Part shown: positions 55,878 through 64,000 of the stretch, in pieces
Layout of the letters: the number at the start of each line of letters is the position of its first letter
Numbering within the stretch: position 1 is the stretch's first letter
Assembly: GCF_036503815.1 (NCBI RefSeq)
Contig: NZ_AP027764.1
Location: 310,001 to 374,000 of the forward strand
Length of the DNA: 64,000 bases
Direction: 5' to 3'
From: Escherichia coli
GTDB taxonomy: Bacteria > Pseudomonadota > Gammaproteobacteria > Enterobacterales > Enterobacteriaceae
The notes under the pieces: model-generated
The model's input: the letters and a program-made list of their open reading frames with translations, nothing else
Told to the model about the DNA's origin: nothing
The model's database searches: none
Translations under genes and position numbers: made by a program

Positions 55878-57974
55878 ATGGAAAAGCACGGAGCTGAATT
55901 GCTTTTACAGCGGATGTTAGGAAATACCACCGCTACTTTCAGGGAAGGGCAATGGGAAGCCATAGACGCGGTGGTGAACCAACGGCGAAAACTGCTGGTT
56001 GTCCAACGCACTGGCTGGGGGAAAAGTGCCGTGTACTTCATCGCCAGTAAAATCTTCCGCGATCGCGGCGCTGGCCCGACAATTATCATCTCTCCTTTGC
56101 TTGCCCTGATGCGTAACCAGGTTGCCGCCGCTGAACGGTTAGGTATTACGGCTGAAACGTTGAATTCTACAAACAGGGAAGAATGGCAGCGCATTAGCGA
56201 TAAGTTGCTGCAAGGTGCGGTCGATTGCTTACTGGTTTCCCCGGAACGTTTGGCAAACCAGGACTTTATCGAAACGGTTTTATATCCTATAGCCGATCGT
56301 ATTGGTTTGCTTGTGGTCGACGAGGCGCACTGCATCTCTGATTGGGGCCACGATTTTCGCCCGGATTACCGACGTATATTGGATATTTTGCGCCAACTGC
56401 CTGCGAATACCCCTGTTCTGGGTACAACCGCGACAGCGAATAACCGTGTCGTTGAGGATATCCGTCAGCAATTGGGTGACATTGTGATTCAGCGTGGAAC
56501 GCTGGCTCGCGAAAGTTTGGCGCTTGATGCCTTAGTCTTAGGTGAACAGTCATCCCGTCTGGCATGGTTAGCAACGGTTATCCCTCAGTTTTCCAAATCG
56601 GGAATTGTTTATACCCTCACTACTCGCGATGCCGAACTTGTCGCCGAGTGGTTAAGGAAAAATGGTATCAGTGCATTTGCTTACTACAGCGGCGTGACTT
56701 GTGAAGGCGCGGAAGATTCTAATACTGCCAGGGAATATCTGGAGCAGGCGTTGCTGGCAAATAAAATTAAAGTTCTGGTCGCGACGACGGCGCTGGGAAT
56801 GGGCTTTGACAAACCGGATTTGGGGTTTGTTATTCATTACCAGATGCCGGGGTCTATTGTCGGTTACTATCAACAGGTGGGGCGTGCCGGGCGTGCTATA
56901 GATTCCGCAGTTGGCATATTGCTTTGTGGTGGTGAAGACCTCGCTATTCATAAATTCTTCCGTGAAAGCGCCTTTCCTGCGGAGGCGCAAATTCATGAAA
57001 TACTCAACGTACTTAGCGTGAATGACGGTCTTACCTTACGAGGCATTGAACAACGGACGAATCTCCGTTATGGGCAAATAGAAAAAGCACTGAAATTATT
57101 GGTAGCTGAAAATCCATCGCCTGTGGTGTATACCGAGAAATTATGGCGCAGAACAATTGTCAGTTTTTCTCCTGACCATGAACGAATTAACCATTTGATG
57201 AATCAGAGAAAAAGTGAGCTGGCAGACGTTGAAAGCTATATCACGACCAAGGAGTGCAAAATGCAATTTCTGCGCCGCGCACTCGATGAGCCAAGTGCCG
57301 AACGTTGTGGTAAATGTAGCAGTTGTCTTCAGCATCCGTTGTTGTCGCCCGACATTGATAGCGGCTTACTCCATGCGGCAAACTTATTTATTAAACACGC
57401 TGACCTGCCATTAAATCTCAATAAGCAGGTGGCAGCTGGGGCTTTTACGCAATACGGATTTAAAGGGAACTTGCCTGCGGGTTTACAAGGATCTACGGGG
57501 CGAATCCTTTCTCGTTGGGGAGATTCTGGGTGGGGAAAGCAGGTAGCACAGGAGAAAAAAACGGGGCGCTTCAGTGATGAGCTGGTGGAGGCATGTGCGG
57601 AAATGGTTCGCCAACGCTGGAATCCGCATCCTGAACCAACCTGGGTATGCTGCGTTCCTTCATTAAGGCACCTCGACCTGGTTCCTGATTTTGCCCGGCG
57701 ACTGGCGGCGAAACTTGGCTTACCTTTTATTGATGCCATTGAAAAAGTCGTGGACAATCCACCGCAGAAAATGCAGCAAAACCGTTTTCACCAGTGTCAA
57801 AATCTCGACGGGGCGTTTGTGATTACCCCTCCTTTGATGCCAGGTCCGGCGTTGCTGGTTGACGATATCGTGGATTCTGCATGGACGCTGACAGTTCTGA
57901 CAGCACTGTTACGCCAGGCAGGTTGCCCGACGGTTTATCCTCTTGCCCTTGCTTCTACCTCGGTAAAAAATTGA
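55878..57974 (+). CDS. RecQ-family helicase fused to a ComF-like phosphoribosyltransferase
   Basis: This 698-residue protein has a complete superfamily 2 helicase core: Walker A TGWGKS (45-50), DEAH (148-151) inside the RecQ-type VVDEAHCISDWGHDFRPDYR, TTATANN and the motif VI QQVGRAGRA (from 332). The RecQ zinc site has Cys460, Cys477, Cys480 and Cys483, the same spacing as E. coli RecQ. Instead of an HRDC domain it ends in a phosphoribosyltransferase-like domain (about 589-698) with LLVDDIVDSAWT, akin to ComFC. The ATG follows CAGGAG. It is coupled to the DprA-like gene by a 1-nt overlap. Absent from K-12, between gntU and yhgN. Function inferred, possibly defence or DNA uptake-related processing. 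Confidence 0.88.
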   Translation: MEKHGAELLLQRMLGNTTATFREGQWEAIDAVVNQRRKLLVVQRTGWGKSAVYFIASKIFRDRGAGPTIIISPLLALMRNQVAAAERLGITAETLNSTNREEWQRISDKLLQGAVDCLLVSPERLANQDFIETVLYPIADRIGLLVVDEAHCISDWGHDFRPDYRRILDILRQLPANTPVLGTTATANNRVVEDIRQQLGDIVIQRGTLARESLALDALVLGEQSSRLAWLATVIPQFSKSGIVYTLTTRDAELVAEWLRKNGISAFAYYSGVTCEGAEDSNTAREYLEQALLANKIKVLVATTALGMGFDKPDLGFVIHYQMPGSIVGYYQQVGRAGRAIDSAVGILLCGGEDLAIHKFFRESAFPAEAQIHEILNVLSVNDGLTLRGIEQRTNLRYGQIEKALKLLVAENPSPVVYTEKLWRRTIVSFSPDHERINHLMNQRKSELADVESYITTKECKMQFLRRALDEPSAERCGKCSSCLQHPLLSPDIDSGLLHAANLFIKHADLPLNLNKQVAAGAFTQYGFKGNLPAGLQGSTGRILSRWGDSGWGKQVAQEKKTGRFSDELVEACAEMVRQRWNPHPEPTWVCCVPSLRHLDLVPDFARRLAAKLGLPFIDAIEKVVDNPPQKMQQNRFHQCQNLDGAFVITPPLMPGPALLVDDIVDSAWTLTVLTALLRQAGCPTVYPLALASTSVKN

Positions 57975-59176
57975 TGAATCTTTCAGCCAATGCACAAGCA
58001 ACTCTCCTGCTAACCAGCGATTTTTCTCGCGCGGCGGCGAGTGAGTATAAACCTCTTAGTAATAGTGAATGGGGGAAGTTTGCATTATGGCTGAAGCACC
58101 AACGTATTAGTCCCGCCGATCTTCTGGTGCCGCAACCGCAAGAGAAACTTACAGGCTGGAGCGATCCGCGTATTTCTCAGGAGCGTATTCTTGGCTTGCT
58201 GGCGCGTGGTCATAGTCTGGCGTTGGCGGTAGATAAGTGGCAACGCGCCGGTTTATGGATCTTAACCCGCGGAGATGCCGATTATCCCGTTCGCTTGAAA
58301 AACCGATTGCGAACGGATGCACCTCCCGTTTTATTTGGCTGCGGGAATAAAGCATTACTGCAAGCGGAAGGTATGGCGATTGTTGGCTCGCGAGATGCTC
58401 CGACTGACGATTTGCGCTATACCCAACAACTGGCAGCGAAACTGGCCCAACAGGGGATTTGCGTTATCTCTGGTGGTGCGCGAGGTATTGATGAATGTGC
58501 AATGGCGTCGGCACTGGAGGCCGGGGGAACTGCCGTTGGCGTATTAGCTGATAGCTTGTTAAAAACGAGCACGTTAGTGAAATGGCGTGAAGGGCTTATA
58601 GCAGGCAACCTGGTGTTGATTTCGCCGTTTTACCCAGAGGTTAGTTTCACTGTCGGCAATGCGATGGCGCGGAATAAATATATTTATTGCCTTGCTGAAA
58701 GCGCAATGGTTGTACGTGCGGGAATGACCGGTGGAACGATAACCGGGGCGATGGAAGCATTAAAACATCAGTGGCTGCCTGTGCAGGTTAAACCAAATCA
58801 GGATATGCAATCAGCCAATTCACGATTAGTAGAAAATGGGGCGTCATGGAGTACTGAACAGGCTGAGAATGTGACGTTCAGACTGCCAGACGTTACTGGG
58901 CTGATTTATGACAAAGCACTCCGTAACGCTCAACCAGAACTGTTTTCGCTGCATGAAGATGACACAAATTACGCAGTAATGCTCGCGCATACGCCTGTCG
59001 ATTTTTATCAACTCTTTGTGGCAGAACTGGCGATCCTTGCAAAGGAATCGATAAGTATTGAAAGGCTGGCGTCTTGTACTGGTTTAACCATCGAACAAAT
59101 TCGTGTGTGGCTGAACCGCGCAGAAGAAGAGGGAAGGGTTATTCGATTGGGCGAAGTTCATTATCAGTTCAGGTAA
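57974..59176 (+). CDS. DprA/Smf-like protein
   Basis: This 400-residue protein has a DprA-type Rossmann domain: VGSR (137-140), SGGARGID (166-173) and RNK (233-235) followed by AMVVRAGMTGGTITGAMEAL. An N-terminal extension carries helices (residues 1-125), and a C-terminal winged-helix-like segment (about 345-400) includes SIERLASCTGLTIEQIRVWLNRAEEEGRV. DprA binds single-stranded DNA and loads RecA in transforming bacteria. Here the start ATG overlaps the upstream stop (TGATG). In ShosTA systems a DprA-like protein is the antitoxin of a PRTase toxin; the same role is possible here. It is distinct from the chromosomal smf gene. Confidence 0.85.
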   Translation: MNLSANAQATLLLTSDFSRAAASEYKPLSNSEWGKFALWLKHQRISPADLLVPQPQEKLTGWSDPRISQERILGLLARGHSLALAVDKWQRAGLWILTRGDADYPVRLKNRLRTDAPPVLFGCGNKALLQAEGMAIVGSRDAPTDDLRYTQQLAAKLAQQGICVISGGARGIDECAMASALEAGGTAVGVLADSLLKTSTLVKWREGLIAGNLVLISPFYPEVSFTVGNAMARNKYIYCLAESAMVVRAGMTGGTITGAMEALKHQWLPVQVKPNQDMQSANSRLVENGASWSTEQAENVTFRLPDVTGLIYDKALRNAQPELFSLHEDDTNYAVMLAHTPVDFYQLFVAELAILAKESISIERLASCTGLTIEQIRVWLNRAEEEGRVIRLGEVHYQFR

Positions 59177-59178
59177 TA

Positions 59179-59216
59179 AAACAGGTGCCGCGTCTGGTTG
59201 TGTGCAGCACCTGTTT
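59179..59216. terminator. Bidirectional terminator between the DprA-like gene and yhgN
   Basis: A perfect 10-bp stem, AAACAGGTGC (59179-59188) and GCACCTGTTT (59207-59216), lies between two convergent genes. A short A/T run flanks it on both sides. Confidence 0.75.
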
Positions 59217-59221
59217 GAACC

Positions 59222-59815
59222 TTATCCCTTCATCCACATTCGAATACCGTCGAGGAACATCTGGGTTGCCATCATCACCAGAATCAATCCCATCAGGCGT
59301 TCAAGTGCATTCACCCCTTTCTCGCCCAGCAGACGTAAAAATAGCGAAGACTGTAGCAGGATGACAAAGGTGCCACCCCAGGCCAGCAGCAGAGCAATTA
59401 CCAGATGTCCCATCTGATTCGGGTACTGATGAGACAACAACATCAGCGTGGCGAGAATAGTCGGCCCGGCGACTAACGGAATTGCCAACGGCACGATAAA
59501 CGGCTCTTCACCTGCCGGAAGCCCGCTGCTATTTCCTGAAGCACTGGGGAAAATCATCTTAATGGCGATCAGAAACAGAATGATGCCGCCAGAAATGGAG
59601 ACGGTTTCTGCCCGCAGGCTAAGAAATGCCAGAATTTTCTCACCCGCAAACAGGAACACCAGCATCACCAGGAGAGCAATAAGCAACTCTCGCACCATGA
59701 TTGCCCGCCGTCTTTTCGGTTCAGTATGTTTCAGTACGGACATGAAAATAGGTAGGTTTCCGAGCGGATCCATAATCAGGATCAATAAAACTGCTGCAGA
59801 AATGATTTCATTCAT
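59222..59815 (-). CDS. yhgN: YhgN, MarC-family membrane protein
   Basis: This 197-residue inner-membrane protein has six helices of the MarC/UPF0056 family (LLILIMDPLGNLPIFMSVLK and PLAIPLVAGPTILATLML are conserved). Function unknown. Its 3' end faces the DprA-like gene; divergent from asd. Confidence 0.92.
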   Translation of the reverse strand: MNEIISAAVLLILIMDPLGNLPIFMSVLKHTEPKRRRAIMVRELLIALLVMLVFLFAGEKILAFLSLRAETVSISGGIILFLIAIKMIFPSASGNSSGLPAGEEPFIVPLAIPLVAGPTILATLMLLSHQYPNQMGHLVIALLLAWGGTFVILLQSSLFLRLLGEKGVNALERLMGLILVMMATQMFLDGIRMWMKG

Positions 59816-60007
59816 AACTCAAATTCCCTGATAATTGCCGCGGACTTTCTGCGTGCTAACAAAGCAGGATAAGTCGCATTACTGATGGCTTCGCTATCAT
59901 TGATTAATTTCACTTGCGACTTTGGCTGCTTTTTGTATGGTGAAAGATGTGCCACGAGGAGACCGGCACATTTATACAGCACACATCTTTGCAGGAAAAA
60001 AACGCTT

Positions 60008-61111
60008 ATGAAAAATGTTGGTTTTATCGGCTGGCGCGGTATGGTCGGCTCCGTTCTCATGCAACGCATGGTTGAAGAGCGCGACTTCGACGCCATTCGC
60101 CCTGTCTTCTTTTCTACTTCTCAGCTTGGCCAGGCTGCGCCGTCTTTTGGCGGAACCACTGGCACACTTCAGGATGCCTTTGATCTGGAGGCGCTAAAGG
60201 CCCTCGATATCATTGTGACCTGTCAGGGCGGCGATTATACCAACGAAATCTATCCAAAGCTTCGTGAAAGCGGATGGCAAGGTTACTGGATTGACGCAGC
60301 ATCATCTCTGCGCATGAAAGATGACGCCATCATCATTCTTGACCCCGTCAATCAGGACGTTATTACCGACGGATTAAATAATGGCATCAGGACTTTTGTT
60401 GGCGGTAACTGTACCGTAAGCCTGATGTTGATGTCGTTGGGTGGTTTATTCGCCAATGATCTTGTTGATTGGGTGTCCGTTGCAACCTACCAGGCCGCTT
60501 CCGGCGGTGGTGCGCGACATATGCGTGAGTTATTAACCCAGATGGGCCATCTGTATGGCCATGTGGCAGATGAACTCGCGACCCCGTCCTCTGCTATTCT
60601 CGATATCGAACGCAAAGTCACAACCTTAACCCGTAGCGGTGAGCTGCCGGTGGATAACTTTGGCGTGCCGCTGGCGGGTAGCCTGATTCCGTGGATCGAC
60701 AAACAGCTCGATAACGGTCAGAGCCGCGAAGAGTGGAAAGGGCAGGCGGAAACCAACAAGATCCTCAACACATCTTCCGTAATTCCGGTAGATGGTTTAT
60801 GTGTGCGTGTCGGGGCATTGCGCTGCCACAGCCAGGCATTCACTATTAAATTGAAAAAAGATGTGTCTATTCCGACCGTGGAAGAACTGCTGGCTGCGCA
60901 CAACCCGTGGGCGAAAGTCGTTCCGAACGATCGGGAAATCACTATGCGTGAGCTAACCCCAGCTGCCGTTACCGGCACGCTGACCACGCCGGTAGGCCGT
61001 CTGCGTAAGCTGAATATGGGGCCGGAGTTCCTGTCAGCCTTTACCGTGGGCGACCAGCTGCTGTGGGGGGCCGCGGAGCCGCTGCGTCGGATGCTTCGTC
61101 AACTGGCGTAA
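60008..61111 (+). CDS. asd: Aspartate-semialdehyde dehydrogenase
   Basis: This 367-residue enzyme reduces aspartyl phosphate to aspartate semialdehyde, feeding lysine, threonine, methionine and diaminopimelate synthesis. The NADP-binding GWRGMVG is at the N-terminus, the catalytic Cys is in [11 protein letters not shown] (about residue 136) and the later active-site His lies in [12 protein letters not shown]. The start ATG at 60008 gives the K-12 length; the longer frame upstream is the untranslated leader. Confidence 0.97.
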
Positions 61112-61129
61112 TCTTTATTCATTAAATCT

Positions 61130-61147
61130 GGGGCGCGTTGCCGCCCC
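61130..61147 (+). terminator. Weak hairpin after asd
   Basis: GGGGCG pairs with CGCCCC across a 6-nt loop, 18 bp after the asd stop. There is no strong T run, so termination may be partial. Confidence 0.45.
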
Positions 61148-61177
61148 TGTTAGTGCGTAATACAGGAGTAAGCGCAG

Positions 61178-61207
61178 ATGTTTCATGATTTACCGGGAGT
61201 TAAATAG
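61178..61207 (+). CDS. Candidate 9-residue peptide MFHDLPGVK upstream of glgB
   Basis: ATG at 61178 follows CAGGAG (61163-61168) with 9-nt spacing and opens nine codons ending TAG. The ribosome site is better than that of many real genes. From memory, a 9-residue small protein (possibly named yhgP) has been reported in the asd-glgB gap of K-12; I cannot confirm that this is it. It could also act as a leader for glgB. Confidence 0.5.
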   Translation: MFHDLPGVK

Positions 61208-61383
61208 AGCATTGGCTATTCTTTAAGGGTGGCGGAATACAAGAGTATTTACAGCCTTACCTGAAGTGAGGACGACGCAGAGAGGATGCACAGAGTGCTG
61301 CGCCGTTCAGGTCAAAAAAATGTCACAACCAGAAGTCAAAAATTCAGTTGGATGGGGTGACACAATAAAACAGGAAGACAAGC

Positions 61384-63570
61384 ATGTCCGATCGTATCGA
61401 TAGAGACGTGATTAACGCGCTAATTGCAGGCCATTTTGCGGATCCTTTTTCTGTACTGGGAATGCATAAAACCACCGCGGGACTGGAAGTCCGTGCCCTT
61501 TTACCCGACGCTACCGATGTGTGGGTGATTGAACCGAAAACCGGGCGCAAACTCGCAAAACTGGAGTGTCTCGACTCACGTGGATTCTTTAGCGGCGTCA
61601 TTCCGCGGCGTAAGAATTTTTTCCGCTATCAGTTGGCTGTTGTCTGGCATGGTCAGCAAAACCTGATTGATGATCCTTACCGTTTTGGTCCGCTAATCCA
61701 GGAAATGGATGCCTGGCTATTATCTGAAGGTACGCATCTGCGCCCATATGAAACCTTAGGCGCGCATGCAGATACTATGGATGGCGTCACGGGTACGCGT
61801 TTTTCTGTCTGGGCTCCAAACGCCCGCCGGGTCTCGGTAGTCGGTCAATTCAACTACTGGGACGGTCGCCGTCACCCGATGCGCCTGCGTAAAGAGAGCG
61901 GCATCTGGGAACTGTTTATCCCTGGGGCGCATAACGGTCAGCTCTATAAATACGAGATGATTGATGCCAATGGCAACTTGCGTCTGAAGTCCGACCCTTA
62001 TGCTTTCGAAGCGCAAATGCGCCCGGAAACCGCGTCTCTTATTTGCGGGCTGCCGGAAAAGGTTGTGCAGACTGAAGAGCGCAAAAAGGCGAATCAGTTT
62101 GATGCGCCAATCTCTATTTATGAAGTTCACCTGGGCTCCTGGCGTCGCCACACCGACAACAATTTCTGGTTGAGCTATCGCGAGCTGGCCGATCAACTGG
62201 TGCCTTATGCTAAATGGATGGGCTTTACCCACCTCGAACTGCTGCCCATTAACGAGCATCCGTTCGATGGTAGTTGGGGTTATCAGCCAACCGGCCTGTA
62301 TGCGCCGACCCGCCGTTTTGGTACCCGCGACGACTTCCGTTATTTCATTGATGCCGCACACGCAGCTGGTCTGAACGTGATTCTCGACTGGGTACCAGGC
62401 CACTTCCCGACCGATGACTTTGCGCTTGCCGAATTTGATGGCACGAACTTGTATGAACACAGCGATCCGCGCGAAGGCTATCATCAGGACTGGAATACGC
62501 TGATCTACAACTATGGTCGCCGTGAAGTCAGTAACTTCCTTGTCGGTAATGCACTTTACTGGATCGAACGTTTTGGTATTGATGCGCTGCGCGTCGATGC
62601 TGTGGCATCAATGATTTATCGCGACTACAGCCGTAAAGAGGGGGAGTGGATCCCGAACGAATTTGGCGGGCGCGAGAATCTTGAAGCGATTGAATTCTTG
62701 CGTAATACCAACCGTATTCTTGGTGAGCAGGTTTCCGGTGCGGTGACAATGGCTGAGGAGTCTACCGATTTCCCTGGCGTTTCTCGTCCGCAGGACATGG
62801 GCGGTCTGGGCTTCTGGTACAAGTGGAACCTAGGCTGGATGCATGACACCCTGGACTACATGAAGCTCGACCCGGTTTATCGTCAGTATCATCACGGTAA
62901 GCTCACCTTTGGGATGCTCTACAACTACACTGAAAACTTCGTCCTGCCGTTGTCGCATGATGAAGTGGTCCACGGTAAAAAATCGATTCTCGACCGGATG
63001 CCAGGCGACGCATGGCAGAAATTCGCTAACCTGCGCGCGTACTATGGCTGGATGTGGGCATTCCCGGGCAAGAAACTGCTGTTCATGGGGAACGAATTTG
63101 CCCAGGGCCGCGAGTGGAACCATGACGCCAGCCTCGACTGGCATCTGCTGGAAGGCGGCGATAACTGGCACCACGGTGTCCAGCGTCTGGTGCGCGATCT
63201 GAACCACACCTACCGCCACCATAAAGCAATGCATGAACTGGATTTTGACCCGTATGGCTTTGAATGGCTGGTGGTGGATGACAAAGAACGCTCGGTGCTG
63301 ATCTTTGTTCGCCGCGACAAAGCCGGGAATGAAATCATCGTTGCCAGTAACTTTACTCCGGTGCCGCGTCATGATTATCGCTTCGGCATTAACCAGCCGG
63401 GTAAATGGCGTGAGATCCTCAATACCGATTCCATGCACTATCACGGCAGTAATGCAGGCAATGGCGGCACGGTACACAGCGATGAGATTGCCAGCCACGG
63501 TCGTCAGCATTCACTAAGCCTGACACTACCACCGCTGGCCACTATCTGGCTGGTTCGGGAGGCAGAATGA
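61384..63570 (+). CDS. glgB: GlgB glycogen branching enzyme
   Basis: This 728-residue enzyme makes alpha-1,6 branches in glycogen. Two N-terminal CBM48-type domains precede the GH13 barrel with DAVASMIYRDYSR (catalytic Asp about 405), TMAEESTDFP (catalytic Glu about 458) and LPLSHDEVVHGK, and a C-terminal all-beta domain. First gene of glgBX(CAP); the stop overlaps the glgX start (ATGA). Confidence 0.97.
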   Translation: MSDRIDRDVINALIAGHFADPFSVLGMHKTTAGLEVRALLPDATDVWVIEPKTGRKLAKLECLDSRGFFSGVIPRRKNFFRYQLAVVWHGQQNLIDDPYRFGPLIQEMDAWLLSEGTHLRPYETLGAHADTMDGVTGTRFSVWAPNARRVSVVGQFNYWDGRRHPMRLRKESGIWELFIPGAHNGQLYKYEMIDANGNLRLKSDPYAFEAQMRPETASLICGLPEKVVQTEERKKANQFDAPISIYEVHLGSWRRHTDNNFWLSYRELADQLVPYAKWMGFTHLELLPINEHPFDGSWGYQPTGLYAPTRRFGTRDDFRYFIDAAHAAGLNVILDWVPGHFPTDDFALAEFDGTNLYEHSDPREGYHQDWNTLIYNYGRREVSNFLVGNALYWIERFGIDALRVDAVASMIYRDYSRKEGEWIPNEFGGRENLEAIEFLRNTNRILGEQVSGAVTMAEESTDFPGVSRPQDMGGLGFWYKWNLGWMHDTLDYMKLDPVYRQYHHGKLTFGMLYNYTENFVLPLSHDEVVHGKKSILDRMPGDAWQKFANLRAYYGWMWAFPGKKLLFMGNEFAQGREWNHDASLDWHLLEGGDNWHHGVQRLVRDLNHTYRHHKAMHELDFDPYGFEWLVVDDKERSVLIFVRRDKAGNEIIVASNFTPVPRHDYRFGINQPGKWREILNTDSMHYHGSNAGNGGTVHSDEIASHGRQHSLSLTLPPLATIWLVREAE

Positions 63571-64000
63571 CACAACTCGCCATTGGCAAACCCGCCCCCC
63601 TCGGCGCGCATTACGACGGTCAGGGCGTCAACTTCACACTTTTCTCCGCTCATGCCGAGCGGGTAGAACTGTGTATCTTTGACGCCAATGGCCAGGAACA
63701 TCGCTATGACTTGCCAGGGCACAGTGGCGACATTTGGCACGGTTATCTGCCGGATGCGCGTCCGGGTTTGCGTTATGGTTATCGCGTTCATGGCCCCTGG
63801 CGACCCGCCGAGGGACATCGCTTTAACCCGGCGAAGTTGTTGATTGATCCTTGCGCGCGGCAAATTGACGGGGAGTTTAAAGATAACCCGCTGCTGCACG
63901 CAGGTCATAATGAACCTGACTATCGCGACAACGCCGCCATTGCGCCGAAATGTGTAGTGGTGGTTGATCACTATGACTGGGAGGATGATGCCCCGCCGCG
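63567..64000 (+). CDS. glgX: GlgX glycogen debranching enzyme, N-terminal part
   Basis: The first 144 residues of the glycogen debranching enzyme are visible, cut by the window end. The N-terminal CBM48 domain is seen (GQGVNFTLFSAHAERVELCIFD, YGYRVHGPW, NPAKLLIDPCARQIDG). The start ATG at 63567 overlaps the glgB stop. GlgX removes short branches left by glycogen phosphorylase. Confidence 0.95.
   Translation, partial: MTQLAIGKPAPLGAHYDGQGVNFTLFSAHAERVELCIFDANGQEHRYDLPGHSGDIWHGYLPDARPGLRYGYRVHGPWRPAEGHRFNPAKLLIDPCARQIDGEFKDNPLLHAGHNEPDYRDNAAIAPKCVVVVDHYDWEDDAPP

Noticed and set aside
61756..62484. 242-codon open frame antisense to glgB
   Set aside because: Shadow of glgB; no ribosome site and no recognisable domain.

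Overview
The window is a stretch of Escherichia coli chromosome from the 77-78 min region. Gene order and protein lengths match the K-12 backbone almost gene for gene, read here from yhiM towards glgX. Accessory genes show that it is not K-12. Identifications come from protein motifs, lengths and remembered gene order; no database was searched.

Region 1 (1-2829) is the edge of a metal-resistance island: the 3' part of pcoR, then pcoS and pcoE, with a copper-box palindrome before pcoE. It ends in two copies of a 14-bp motif and a terminal ACA, which resemble the outer end of a Tn7-like transposon. The chromosome resumes beside yhiM. Region 2 (3160-8086) is AT-rich: yhiM (acid survival) and two divergent tandem paralogues, yhiL and yhiJ, whose conserved motifs look like those of PPP-type metallophosphatases.

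Region 3 (8276-14166) holds the yhiI-rbbA-yhhJ export operon, then an extra HicAB toxin-antitoxin pair with its own operator array and terminator. Region 4 (14199-19585) is the nickel uptake operon nikABCDE-nikR with a perfect NikR operator. Region 5 (19631-29247) is housekeeping: acpT, yhhT, yhhS, dcrB, yhhQ, tusA, a small membrane ORF beside REP elements, zntA with its ZntR palindrome, yhhN, yhhM, yhhL and rsmD.

Region 6 (29397-33756) is ftsYEX and rpoH, linking membrane targeting, septation and the heat-shock sigma factor. Region 7 (34028-40975) is branched-chain amino acid uptake (livJ, livK, livHMGF) with panM inserted in reverse. A TPR membrane protein gene follows. Region 8 (42073-49398) is the phosphate-starvation ugpBAECQ operon with Pho boxes, then yhhA and ggt. 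Region 9 (49436-52508) contains yrhB, yhhY, the iron-responsive sRNA RyhB, yhhX and yhhW.

Region 10 (52732-64000) has the gluconate genes gntR-gntK-gntU, then an accessory two-gene unit: a RecQ-type helicase fused to a ComF-like phosphoribosyltransferase, translationally coupled to a DprA-like protein. The backbone then resumes with yhgN, asd, glgB and the start of glgX. The helicase-PRTase/DprA unit is the strongest candidate for an under-described system. Its PRTase plus DprA content recalls the ShosTA toxin-antitoxin/defence pair, but with a helicase fused on.
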